DNA from: an uncultured Christensenella sp.
Lineage (GTDB): Bacteria; Bacillota; Clostridia; Christensenellales; Pumilibacteraceae
Direction of reading: 5' to 3'
Assembly (NCBI GenBank): GCA_949948895.1
Contig: CATLHE010000004.1
Span: 78,958-142,957 of the forward strand
DNA length: 64,000 bases
The position numbers and the translations under genes are program-made. This document shows positions 17,687 to 26,730 of this stretch, in pieces; the first letter of the stretch is position 1, and each line of letters starts with the position of its first letter. Under the pieces are notes generated by a model that saw nothing but the letters and a program-made list of their open reading frames with translations, had not been told where the DNA came from and made no database searches.

Positions 17687-17969
17687 TAGGCAGTAGCGGG
17701 CGTATTTGCTCCGCCCGAGAGCGACTCTTTTAGCCCGATACTGCGTTAAACTCGCTCATAGTAGCGCAGAGGCTACAATTTCGCTCGTTTGCCTTGTCTC
17801 GGATTAAAATAGTTTGTTCTCGGGTGCAAGCAGTTTTAACGCATTAGAGGCAAGCAGTACAAGGAAAAGCTGTGAAGGGCGTGCTTGCGGTACGTACAAA
17901 CAGCTTTGACGCTGTAATGCGCCGCCTATAATGCGTTAAAACCGAAGCTAATATGACCGCTACTGCCTA
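17687..17969 (-). promoter_or_regulatory. Highly structured glnN 5' leader (candidate cis-regulatory RNA)
   Basis: The ends are a perfect 13-bp inverted repeat, TAGGCAGTAGCGG (17687-17699) against CCGCTACTGCCTA (17957-17969). Inside is a second perfect 14-bp pair, GTTTTAACGCATTA (17833-17846) with TAATGCGTTAAAAC (17929-17942), extended by GGC/GCC. This encloses AAAGCTGT/ACAGCTTT. A GGGCG..CGCCC hairpin lies closer to the gene. It sits inside the expected 5' UTR, about 375 bases long. A MITE-like insertion is an alternative reading. Confidence 0.5.
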
Positions 17970-18023
17970 CCTTATAGCCCCCGACGCTTGGGGCGTCCGC
18001 CGTATTCCGCCGAGGTCGATTAA

Positions 18024-18053
18024 ATTATACAACCGCCGCCGCGCGCTTGTCAA
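18024..18053 (-). promoter_or_regulatory. glnN promoter
   Basis: Minus strand TTGACA (18053-18048) and TATAAT (18029-18024), spacing 18; transcription would start near 18017. Confidence 0.75.
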
Positions 18054-18173
18054 TCACTTTAAACATTCGCACTGTATAAATTTGCCGTCAAATATACAAC
18101 GGCGCGAGGGAACTCCCGCACGCCGTTGTGCATAACTTCCTATTCGTATATATGCCGCATAACGGCTGTCGCT

Positions 18174-20861
18174 CTACTTGTTGAACTTGCCCGCAAGCGC
18201 CGCGAGTTTTTGCTCCATCGTCATGTTCTCGGTGGAAACTTCCTCGTCGCGGTCGCGGTCGTGATAGTCGCGCGCGGGGCGGTCGCCGCGGTCGCGATCG
18301 AACCGTCTTTCTCTGCGCTCGTATCTGTCGCCCCTGTCGAACCGCTCGCCGCGGTTATTGCCGCCGTGCTTTTCTTCCGTAACGGCGTCCGCCGCGGGCG
18401 CTTTGTCTTCCGCTGTCGCGTATTGGCGTCCGAACTTGCGCTCGCCGTAATCGCGCTTGGGTCTTTCGTCGCGGCGCTCTCTGCGCGGGAACTCCGCTCT
18501 CTCGCCGTCGCGGCGTTCGCCGCGCGCTTTGTTTTCTGCGTTATCGGCGTTGCCTTTTGCCGCGCGTTCCTCGCGTTCTTTCTTGCGTTTTTCCCACTCG
18601 GCTTTCTTTTCGGCGCGCTCTTGCTTTTGCTTTTCCCATTCCGCTTTTTTCTCGGCGCGTTCCTGACGCTGTTTCTCGTACTCGGCTTTCTTGCTCTCTC
18701 GCAGTGCGGGGTCTATACATGTAAGCGCGATACGGTGCCGCTCCTTGTCCACGGAAAGCACCCACACGTTGAGCTTATCTCCTACTTTGAGCACTTCCGA
18801 CGGGTGGCGCACGTAGTTATCGGATATTTCCGATATGTGCAACAGTCCGTCCTGATGCACCGAGATATCGACGAATGCGCCGAAGTCGGTCACGTTTCTT
18901 ACGACGCCCGTCACCTGCATGCCTTCCTTAAGATCGTTGAGGTCCATGAGGTCGGAGCGCAGTACGGGCGGGGGCAGTTCGTCGCGAACGTCTCTGCCCG
19001 GCTTCATGAGCTCTTCGGCTATATCGTTGAGGGTGGGAACGCCCACGCCTATCTCGGTCGCGACGCTCTCCTCGCCTTCCGACGCTATCTTTTGTTTGAG
19101 CCCGCTCAGCTTGAACGCTTTGACGTCGTCCGAAGTATAGCCGAACTTGTCCAAAAGTTTTTGCGCGGCGGCGTACGATTCGGGGTGGACTGCGGTGCTG
19201 TCCAATACGTCCTCGCCGCCCTGTATGCGCAGGAAACCCGCGCACTGCTCAAACGCTTTCGCGCCGAGCTTGGGAACTTTCAAGAGTTCTTTTCTCGATC
19301 TGAACGGCTTGTTCGAGCGGTACTCGACAATGCTCTTTGCCGTGCCGAGGTTGAGTCCCGACACGTACGACAACAGCGAGTACGACGCGGTATTGAGATC
19401 GACGCCGACGCTGTTTACGCAGTCCTCTACCGCCGCGGTGAGCGACGACGTGAGACGTTTTTGCGGCATGTCGTGCTGATACTGCCCGACGCCGAGCGAA
19501 CGCACGTCTACTTTTATGAGCTCCGCGAGCGGGTCCAAAAGCCTGCGCGCTATCGAGATAGCGCTTCTTATGGTAAGGTCGAGCTCGGGGAATTCCTCCG
19601 CGCCCAGCTTGCCCGCCGAGTATACCGACGCGCCCGCTTCCGAAACGACCGCGTATGTGACCGGTCTGTCGAGTTCTTTTATTAGTTCCGCGACGAATAT
19701 CTCCGATTCTTTGGACGCGGTGCCGTTGCCTATCGCGATGCAGTCTACCTTGTACTCGTCGATGAGTTTTTTAAGCGTTTCTTTCGCCGCTTCTATCTTC
19801 TTTTGCGGCGGCGTCGGGTACACGACGGAGCTGGCTAGGAACTTGCCGCTCTCGTCGATGATTGCGATCTTGCAGCCCGTTCTGTACGCGGGGTCGAGCC
19901 CGAGTATCACTTTGCCTTTGAGCGGCGGTTGCAACAGTAACGGTTTGAGGTTGCACTCGAACGTTTTTATCGCCTGCTCGGACGCGCGGTCAAACAGTTC
20001 CGCGCGCACTTCGCGCTCTATGCTCGGCGCGATAAGGCGTTTATAGCTGTCCTCTATCGTGCGGTCGATAAGCGCGTCAAACGCCGAACGGCGCTTTTTT
20101 GCGGCGGCGATAACGCCCAAGGCTTTCGCCTCGTCTACGGTTACGCTCGCTTTCAGACAGCCTTCTTTTTCGCCGCGATTGACCGCGAGCACGCGGTGGC
20201 TGGGCACGGTCGCTACGAGCTCGTCGAACTTGAAATACGTTTCGTATACTTTTTTCTTTTCCGCGTCGGTGCAGCTCTCGTCGAGCGCGGCAACCAAATG
20301 ACCTTCGGCAAGCGCCGAGTCGCGCAGAGTTTTGCGTATAGCCGCGTCGTCGGAAATGCGCTCCGCGATAATATCGCACGCGCCGTCGATGGCGGCTTTG
20401 GCGTCGGGAACGCCTTTTTCCGCGTCGATATACGGCGCGGTCAGTTCGGTTTCGTCATACGCGCTAAGCTCCTGCGCCTCGATGATGTCCGCGAGCGGTT
20501 CGAGCCCGCGTGAGATAGCGACGGATGCGCGCGTTTTTTTCTTTTGCTTGAACGGGCGGTATATGTCCTCCGCCTCGGTCAGGGTTTTGGCTTTATCGAG
20601 GGCTTGCGCTAGCTCGTCCGTCCATTTTTCCTGCGCTTCGATCGCGGCGCGGATCTCTTCCTTGCGTTTGACGAGGCCTTTGAGGTACTCGTAGCGCTCG
20701 GACAGTTCGCGAATGACTTGATCGTCCGTCGCGCCGTGCATTTCTTTGCGGTAGCGCGCGATAAACGGCACCGAGTCGCCCTGATCGAGCAGATCGACGA
20801 TGTTGGAGCAATGCTCTTCCTTGAGCGAGAACTCTTCGGCAAGCTGTTTCTTTATATCCAT
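18174..20861 (-). CDS. tex: Tex family RNA-binding protein with long charged tail
   Basis: 895 residues. Residues 1 to about 720 follow the Tex layout: N-terminal helical core (SVPFIARYRKE), a YqgF-like RNase H fold (GLDPAYRTGCKIAIID), helix-hairpin-helix repeats (VDLNTASYSLLSYVSGL) and an S1 domain near 640-715 (GMQVTGVVRNVTDFGAFVDI). Tex binds nucleic acid and influences transcription and stress tolerance. Unusually, about 175 more residues follow: EKQRQERAEKK coiled-coil-like repeats, then an RGERFDRGDRYERRERR tract, closing with MTMEQKLAALAGKFNK. The ATG at 20861 is chosen for its match to other Tex starts and the GGGAG before it. Confidence 0.93.
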   Translation of the reverse strand: MDIKKQLAEEFSLKEEHCSNIVDLLDQGDSVPFIARYRKEMHGATDDQVIRELSERYEYLKGLVKRKEEIRAAIEAQEKWTDELAQALDKAKTLTEAEDIYRPFKQKKKTRASVAISRGLEPLADIIEAQELSAYDETELTAPYIDAEKGVPDAKAAIDGACDIIAERISDDAAIRKTLRDSALAEGHLVAALDESCTDAEKKKVYETYFKFDELVATVPSHRVLAVNRGEKEGCLKASVTVDEAKALGVIAAAKKRRSAFDALIDRTIEDSYKRLIAPSIEREVRAELFDRASEQAIKTFECNLKPLLLQPPLKGKVILGLDPAYRTGCKIAIIDESGKFLASSVVYPTPPQKKIEAAKETLKKLIDEYKVDCIAIGNGTASKESEIFVAELIKELDRPVTYAVVSEAGASVYSAGKLGAEEFPELDLTIRSAISIARRLLDPLAELIKVDVRSLGVGQYQHDMPQKRLTSSLTAAVEDCVNSVGVDLNTASYSLLSYVSGLNLGTAKSIVEYRSNKPFRSRKELLKVPKLGAKAFEQCAGFLRIQGGEDVLDSTAVHPESYAAAQKLLDKFGYTSDDVKAFKLSGLKQKIASEGEESVATEIGVGVPTLNDIAEELMKPGRDVRDELPPPVLRSDLMDLNDLKEGMQVTGVVRNVTDFGAFVDISVHQDGLLHISEISDNYVRHPSEVLKVGDKLNVWVLSVDKERHRIALTCIDPALRESKKAEYEKQRQERAEKKAEWEKQKQERAEKKAEWEKRKKEREERAAKGNADNAENKARGERRDGERAEFPRRERRDERPKRDYGERKFGRQYATAEDKAPAADAVTEEKHGGNNRGERFDRGDRYERRERRFDRDRGDRPARDYHDRDRDEEVSTENMTMEQKLAALAGKFNK

Positions 20862-20972
20862 GAATTTCTCCCGACGGACGGCGGAACGCCCGCCTGTCCG
20901 AACATAAAAGTGCTTTATTATTCTACAACACCCGCGACCGAAAAGCAATCGTTTTATCGACTATTTCCCAAA

Positions 20973-21346
20973 CCAAACACGGTTTGGATTTCTGTCGTGT
21001 GTTTACGTGGGCGATTTGTTTTACGTTTCACCCGAATAAAGGCGGAGCTTATTGTCTCCCATTCGTAGGGAGCGCAGACCCTTGCGCTCCGCCAAGCACA
21101 GCTTGGATTTCTGTCGTGTGTTGGCTTTGATTGTTAATTTTATATTACACCCGACCAAACACGGTTTGGATTTATGTCGTGTATTTACATGAGTTGTTTG
21201 TTTTAGGTTACACCCGAATAATTGCGGTGCATATTGTCACCTTTTCGGGTATAACCTCAAATCATCTTCGCGCCCACACACGACAAACGCCAAGCCTTTG
21301 GCTTGTCATTCTGAGCCACAGGCGAAGAATCTTTGGCGTAGCCGCA
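20973..21346. repeat. Cluster of modular inverted-repeat elements
   Basis: Three left ends in a row: CCAAACACGGTTTGG at 20973-20987 and 21155-21169, and CCAAGCACAGCTTGG at 21092-21106, each followed by TGTCGTGT. The payload includes a GTAGGGAGCGCAGAC..TGCGCTCC hairpin (about 21065-21090) and a TCATTCTGAGCC module (about 21305-21343). The array suggests insertion of elements into one another. No gene is seen from 20862 to 21456. Confidence 0.75.
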
Positions 21347-21456
21347 GAACGGTAAACTAAACCACTCGTCACGCATTTCGTTCGCGATATTTAAAAAATG
21401 CACAAAACAAAAACGCTCCGTTCGGAGCGTTAATGCTTGATAATGTTTGATTCAAA

Positions 21457-21975
21457 TTACATAGCGGGTCCGGTCGCGGACGGCGTGTACACGCGGGCGG
21501 CAAGCTCTTGATTGAGCGCGTAAAGCCCTTTTGCGTCGTGTCCGAACATCTTGAATTTTTTGATCTGATCTTCGGCGTTCTTTTCTTCCTCGCCCTGTTC
21601 TTTGATAAACCAGTCCAAGAACTGCATGGTCTTAAAGTCTTTTATCTCGAAAGCGCGCGCATAAATATTGTTTATGAGCGAAGTCACGTACTGCTCGTGC
21701 TCGAAGCCCGCGTTGAGCGGGTCGATGGCGGCGGCGAATTTTTTATCGGGCTTGTCTATCTTGTCGAACGTGACGCGTATCCCGTTGTCGATAAGATAGC
21801 GGCGCATCATCATCGCGTGGTCGCGCTCTTCCTGCGCCTGTATCTCGTACCAATGCGCGAAACCGTCCAAGCCTTCGTCCGCATAATAATTGGCAAAGTC
21901 GAGATACAGATACGCCGAGTACAGTTCTTTATTCACTTGTTCGTTGATGAGTTTTGCTATTTGCTTGTCTAACAT
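21457..21975 (-). CDS. ftnA: Ferritin
   Basis: 172 residues, full ferritin length. The helices carry the ferroxidase ligands in the expected order: NKELYSAYLYLDFANYY with E17, HWYEIQAQEERDHA with E50 and H53, and later WFIKEQGEEEKNAEDQI. It stores iron as a mineral in a 24-subunit shell and protects against Fenton chemistry. The CAGACCTCCG before the start (GGAGGTCTG on the coding strand) is a good ribosome-binding site. It is divergent from the TIR-STAND gene. Confidence 0.95.
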   Translation of the reverse strand: MLDKQIAKLINEQVNKELYSAYLYLDFANYYADEGLDGFAHWYEIQAQEERDHAMMMRRYLIDNGIRVTFDKIDKPDKKFAAAIDPLNAGFEHEQYVTSLINNIYARAFEIKDFKTMQFLDWFIKEQGEEEKNAEDQIKKFKMFGHDAKGLYALNQELAARVYTPSATGPAM

Positions 21976-22091
21976 GTCAGACCTCCGTATTTTGTTATCC
22001 CGATCATTGTATCACTAAACGCTTAAAAAATCAATCGAAAATCGAACGTACATGATATCACAAATCAATTTATTAAAGTTCTCGACTTGTA

Positions 22092-22120
22092 TTGAAATAT
22101 CCCGCGAAGTTTGATATAAT
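22092..22120 (+). promoter_or_regulatory. Promoter of the TIR-STAND gene
   Basis: TTGAAA (22092-22097) and TATAAT (22115-22120) with spacing 17, giving a leader of about 35 bases with AAAGGA before the ATG. Confidence 0.7.
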
Positions 22121-22162
22121 CGATAAAGGCGTTGCGTCAATACGACAAAGGAAAAAGAATTT

Positions 22163-24916
22163 ATGTATTTGGCTTTTATTGCATATCACGGCACGGTGGG
22201 AGAAGAAGGCACGGAACGGATAGCGCAGGCAATATGTCAGACTTTTACTCAGTTCGGGCATTCGCACCTTCCCTACTGCGGACCGTGTACGGACGAGCAT
22301 ACTTTTGAAAAACACATGACGGACGTCATTCCGTATTCGCAACTGTTTTTGCTTGTCGTCAATGATTTTTGCCCGCAACAAAACGGGCAGATAGACCAAC
22401 GCAAAGTGGACGGCGGCGCGGGGTATCTCTGCGAAGAAATCAAATCGTTCCGTAATCTCGTAAAACGCAACACCCGAAACGTTAAAGACTTTGCCGTTTA
22501 TTACTGCGGCAACAAGCGGAAAAACTACGGCGAAATAGTTTCTTACGTAAGAAACCTGTTGCGCCCGCTTGATCCCGACGACACGCTGTACACAGGCAAC
22601 AATTACTACATAACCGACTTAAAAGATCTGTCGGCTTGGGTAAAAACGCGGAACAGATCGACGGAAACAAACAGTATTTTTTCCGACGAGTATGCGCCGT
22701 TCGAGCCGTTGGAAGAAAAAGTAAAGGACTTGGTCGAAAACAAAAAGCGCGGCGGAATGCTCATAGAAATGAAGCGCGGAATGGGCAAGACCCGATTTAT
22801 AAACCACGTCAAAAAAGACTTGTACCCCCAAAGCGCCGTAGCCATACACTTTACGAGAGATCAAGGCTATGTCTCTCTCGGCAAGTTCCGCTCGGATTTC
22901 GTATCTCAGCTCAAAGAACATTTGGGCGGCGCCGAAGAACCCGTATTTTTGGACGACTACGGCGAACTCAACAGAACAAACTTCGCGCGCTTTCTAAACG
23001 ATTTCAAAAAGTCGGCGTTCCCCGACAAAACGCTTGTCGTATGCCTCGACTCCGTCGACGACGGCAAGTCCGCAAACGGCAAAACTTCCGTTTTGGATCT
23101 GTTCGGCGATCTGTCCTTATTCGACGAGAATATAGTATTCTTATTCACGGCAAAGATCCCCGAGGACGGCGGCGACTACTCGCATATAATGAAGGAGTTT
23201 TTGTCCGCGTTCGGCGGCGAACGCATAACGGTAGACGAGAACAATATGCAGTATTTACAGTTTTTGTACTTGTATTACAGCAATCACATTTTGGCAAAGT
23301 TCAGCCCTGTGCAGGTAAAACAAATAAACCCGCGCTTCCTTTTCGAAGCGGTCAAGCCCAAGGACATGCTGTCTTTTTCCATCTTGTTCAGAGTGGTCAA
23401 TCTTTATCTTTCCACGACGCAGGAGGAAGACCCCAAAATAATAGCGTCAATAGAAGAAGCGCTTAAATTCTACTACGATTTTTTGCGCGAACACTCTAGC
23501 CAAACACACCAATACGACGATTTTATCACCGCGCTCATCATACTTGCCCTATCCGACAGACCGCTGAACAAAGAGCAGTTGGACGCGGTCTCCGCGCAGT
23601 TGCTCTGTAAAAACGTTTCCGACGCGTTCCTCAAAAACACGTCGGCGCTGTCGATATTGGTGAACACGATATACAGCCGCGACAAAGCTCCGCTATACGA
23701 GATTCGCCACGAAAAGATAAAAGAAATGATAGAGCACGACGAGGAAACTTTCCGTATCCGCTCGTCGCTTTTGGATAATATCGGTTTCAAGCTTGGCGCA
23801 CTCCGTTCAAGCGACCTTTCGCTATTGGACTTTGTAAAAGATAATGAGAGCGTTATTTATCTCTTTAAAGGATATTTGCGGTATTCGGACGACGCGCAAC
23901 AGATACGGGATCATTTCGAGACAATGGCTTGCCGATTATCGCACCTTGATTGGGGCGACAAAATGGCGCTTATTTCCCGTGAGCAGGACTTACTTTCGTT
24001 TATAGTAAACTCCGAACATTTTGAAAATTTACAGCCGCTTACGCAAGCGAAATATTTGACACGTATCGCGATAGACGAGATGGTATTGCATTGGAGCTTC
24101 GATTCGCGCATGCACTTCGAAAAAGCATTGACGCTCTGGCAGTATATCGGCGAAGAGAATCTGTCGGACGGCGAGCTGTACAACTACTTCGATTTTCTGA
24201 CGGCTTACGGGAATTGCGTTACGCGCTTCGAAGACGAATATAAGAGCGTACAAATTTTTGAAAAAGCGGTCGAGGTAAGCCGCAAGCTCAAAGCAAAAAA
24301 CCTAATACCGCTGAGGGATTTTACAAACAATTTATTAGCTTACGGCAACGTGCTGACCATTGTCAAGCAGGACTACGACGGCGATAAAAAAGCGATAGAC
24401 GAGGCGCGCGAACTGTTGGAGAACTCGTTGGACCCGATGGACCTCGGGCAACGCGGTTGGCTGCATCAACGCATTTCATATTGGAACGAGTGCCAAGGCA
24501 ATACCGCTTTGGCGCGCCAGGGCTTAAAAGACGCGATGGACGCGTACGAATACGCCTTTACAAAAGCGCCCGACAGTTTCTATTTCGGCAATCTCATCGT
24601 GGCTACCGGCGCGCACCTCAATGCGCTCAGCTATGAAAAGCCGTTTGAGGAACTCGCGGAATACATGCGCGAAAAAGAAGAGAATTTGTTTATTATGGCA
24701 AAGAAGATCGATTTCTTTTCCTACATGGAAGAAGCGATCTTCTACCGCCTCATCGGCGATATATACGCGCACTACGACCGCAAAAACGACGCTTTGATAC
24801 AATACAACAAAGCGCTCTCGCTACTGCGCTCCGCCGAGCACGACACGGGCGTGGTAGACTCTATGTCCAAGTACCAAGCGCTTATATCGGACAAAATAAA
24901 TAAACTGTGTGAATAG
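22163..24916 (+). CDS. TIR-like/STAND NTPase/helical-repeat protein (defence candidate)
   Basis: 917 residues with three regions. Residues 1-130 resemble a TIR domain: strand YLAFIAYHG, strand LFLLVVNDF (61-69) and YLCEEIKSF (88-96), matching the WCxxE-type active-site helix of TIR NADases. Residues 175 to about 480 form a STAND-type NTPase with P-loop KRGMGKT (204-210) and Walker B LVVCLDSVDD (291-300). The first P-loop position is methionine, not glycine or alanine. From about 560 onward are helical repeats of TPR type. Such proteins sense phage components and trigger TIR toxicity. It is transcribed alone. The role is inferred from architecture. Confidence 0.65.
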   Translation: MYLAFIAYHGTVGEEGTERIAQAICQTFTQFGHSHLPYCGPCTDEHTFEKHMTDVIPYSQLFLLVVNDFCPQQNGQIDQRKVDGGAGYLCEEIKSFRNLVKRNTRNVKDFAVYYCGNKRKNYGEIVSYVRNLLRPLDPDDTLYTGNNYYITDLKDLSAWVKTRNRSTETNSIFSDEYAPFEPLEEKVKDLVENKKRGGMLIEMKRGMGKTRFINHVKKDLYPQSAVAIHFTRDQGYVSLGKFRSDFVSQLKEHLGGAEEPVFLDDYGELNRTNFARFLNDFKKSAFPDKTLVVCLDSVDDGKSANGKTSVLDLFGDLSLFDENIVFLFTAKIPEDGGDYSHIMKEFLSAFGGERITVDENNMQYLQFLYLYYSNHILAKFSPVQVKQINPRFLFEAVKPKDMLSFSILFRVVNLYLSTTQEEDPKIIASIEEALKFYYDFLREHSSQTHQYDDFITALIILALSDRPLNKEQLDAVSAQLLCKNVSDAFLKNTSALSILVNTIYSRDKAPLYEIRHEKIKEMIEHDEETFRIRSSLLDNIGFKLGALRSSDLSLLDFVKDNESVIYLFKGYLRYSDDAQQIRDHFETMACRLSHLDWGDKMALISREQDLLSFIVNSEHFENLQPLTQAKYLTRIAIDEMVLHWSFDSRMHFEKALTLWQYIGEENLSDGELYNYFDFLTAYGNCVTRFEDEYKSVQIFEKAVEVSRKLKAKNLIPLRDFTNNLLAYGNVLTIVKQDYDGDKKAIDEARELLENSLDPMDLGQRGWLHQRISYWNECQGNTALARQGLKDAMDAYEYAFTKAPDSFYFGNLIVATGAHLNALSYEKPFEELAEYMREKEENLFIMAKKIDFFSYMEEAIFYRLIGDIYAHYDRKNDALIQYNKALSLLRSAEHDTGVVDSMSKYQALISDKINKLCE

Positions 24917-24994
24917 AATCGATTTTACCTAAAATCGGTACGCGCCAAAACACGCGCTTGCCGTTGTTTTACTTAGAATCAAAGAGGTCATTGT

Positions 24995-25843
24995 CTATAA
25001 TAACGGCGCATTTCCGTCAACTGTTTCGAAAACGCTTAGCGAATTATTATCTATAAAACCAAGCTCATCCAAGACCGATATCATCTCCGCAACGCTCTCG
25101 TACTCTTTTCCCGACAACATGAAACCGCGAGCGTCACCGTCGGCTTCGGGGTACATGACAATCTCCGCACTCATATTTTGATCGTTACAAACAAACAGTT
25201 GCTCTATCGTCGCGCTTTCGTTTAACAGCTTTTTGATTTTGTCTATATGATATTTTATCGGTTCGTATTTTGCCGTTTTTACATTATGCGTAATTATATC
25301 CGTGAACACAACAGGCTCTTTTAATTTCTTTATCGATGGTTTTTCGCTCTCTTCCGTTATATAAGTCGTTAAAATGTTTGTACCTTTAAAAATTTGAATA
25401 TCGATCGTATCGAATTTATTCAATGCTTGCGCCCTTTTGCTAAATACGTCGTTACGCAAAGACTGCGTATTAAACTCATAAAAACTACGCTTTTTGCCGT
25501 TTACTTTACCGGTGATTTTCAGGGCGATTAACGAGCGGTTTCTTACGTCTCCTTTAAGGTACCTTTTTATCTCGCTGACCGTCGGTTGATAAACGGTGAC
25601 GGAAATGATTAGGTTGGCGCATATCTTGCGGTAAATAACGATAGCGTCCACAAAAGCCCCTATCAAATAAATCGGGCATATTAAAAGCCCGAAGCAAAAA
25701 TAATAGACTCCGCCGTTCTCGACCATTATCGGAACGCACACAAAAAATATCGCCGTGCCAATGATCGAAAACGTGAATATCACAACATTCAACGATATTC
25801 GAGATAACGCGGCGTTCCTCGCCGCGATTTTATTTACCGACAT
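24995..25843 (-). CDS. Membrane protein of unknown function
   Basis: 282 residues. Two membrane helices at about residues 18-40 and 46-70 are followed by a cytoplasmic or extracytoplasmic beta-rich domain (ISVTVYQPTVSEIKRYLKG, DIQIFKGTNILTTYITEE) and a C-terminal acidic part. The ATG at 25843 is chosen because GGGGAGTGA directly precedes it; another ATG lies four codons earlier. It is convergent with the TIR-STAND gene, so a shared role is not implied. No family was recognised. Confidence 0.65.
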   Translation of the reverse strand: MSVNKIAARNAALSRISLNVVIFTFSIIGTAIFFVCVPIMVENGGVYYFCFGLLICPIYLIGAFVDAIVIYRKICANLIISVTVYQPTVSEIKRYLKGDVRNRSLIALKITGKVNGKKRSFYEFNTQSLRNDVFSKRAQALNKFDTIDIQIFKGTNILTTYITEESEKPSIKKLKEPVVFTDIITHNVKTAKYEPIKYHIDKIKKLLNESATIEQLFVCNDQNMSAEIVMYPEADGDARGFMLSGKEYESVAEMISVLDELGFIDNNSLSVFETVDGNAPLL

Positions 25844-26000
25844 TTCACTCCCCATAAAACAATAAGTATAGTGCTCTATGCATGCAAAGTCATTCTATCA
25901 CAAAACATTGTAAAGTGCAACATTCAAGTTTATTTGAATCGTTTGACCGCGAGTTTGTGCGCATCTTGCCCGATGGTTTATTACCATCAACCTTAAATTG

Positions 26001-26030
26001 AAAAAGAGCTTACACGCAGTAAACTCTTTT
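26001..26030 (-). terminator. Terminator behind tmRNA
   Basis: AAAGAGTTTAC/GTAAGCTCTTT stem (one G-U) followed by a T-run on the minus strand, about 100 bases after the tmRNA 3' end. Confidence 0.6.
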
Positions 26031-26126
26031 ATTCCGACATTGCTTATTCCAAATTCGCTCTCATGCGCGGCTAAAACTTTCGCCTTGCGTTCTTAAAACG
26101 CGACAATGGATGCAACGTCACGTTGC

Positions 26127-26517
26127 TGGTGGAGATGAGGGGAGTTGAACCCCTTTCCGACACGGATATGCGGGGACTTCTACAAGTTTAGTCTATTGCT
26201 CGAAGTCCGCGCGCACACCGCAACAAACAAAGGTATACGCGCGCAAGGTCTTTTTACTCGGTATGGTTCGACCATTCCCGCGCCGAGTTGCCCGCCGTTA
26301 CTTTAAGCCCGCGCTCCCGCCGACGGGTAGCGGGTGCGGACTCTCGCGGAACTTACGCCGCGAATGCCATTGCGGGAGCCGCAACCGGAGCTGCGAACTT
26401 CACCACTTTGGCGTTTTCCTTTTTGTTGGCAATTAAAGCCTTTTGCGTTTTTAGGTAGCCGACCCTACCACTTGCTTTCCTTCGCAAGCCCCGTGCCGTC
26501 GAAGCCTTTACATCCCC
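26127..26517 (-). ncRNA. ssrA: tmRNA
   Basis: 391 bases. The 5' end GGGGATG pairs with 3' CATCTCC, followed by A and encoded CCA. The T-arm GGGGTTCAACTCCCC precedes the acceptor end. A reading frame starts at GCC after CTTTAATT and gives a 25-codon tag beginning ANKKENAK and ending APAMAFAA, then TAA. With the alanine charged on tmRNA it rescues stalled ribosomes and marks proteins for degradation. The tag is longer than the roughly 8-20 residues usual in bacteria. Its partner smpB is at 42748-43233. Confidence 0.93.
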
Positions 26518-26571
26518 AAACGGTTTTTTCGCGCCGCGGTCTCGCCTTCGCCGCGAAGCGCTTATATCGAT

Positions 26572-26600
26572 ATTATACGCTACCCGCCGTCGTTTTGCAA
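26572..26600 (-). promoter_or_regulatory. tmRNA promoter
   Basis: Minus strand TTGCAA (26600-26595) and TATAAT (26577-26572), spacing 17, leaving a precursor leader of about 50 bases before the mature 5' end. Confidence 0.75.
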
Positions 26601-26730
26601 GCGTTTAACGGATTTCCTCCGCTGTCATTTATGCTTAGAACATGGTTTTTTGCCGAATCGTATACAAAAACGCGCCTCGGCCGTAAACCAAGACGCGTTT
26701 TTTATTATACCGTTTATTTTACCTAATAGA

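Noticed and set aside
18126..19685. A 519-codon plus-strand frame
   Set aside because: Antisense to the end of tex; no ribosome-binding site and an implausible residue composition.
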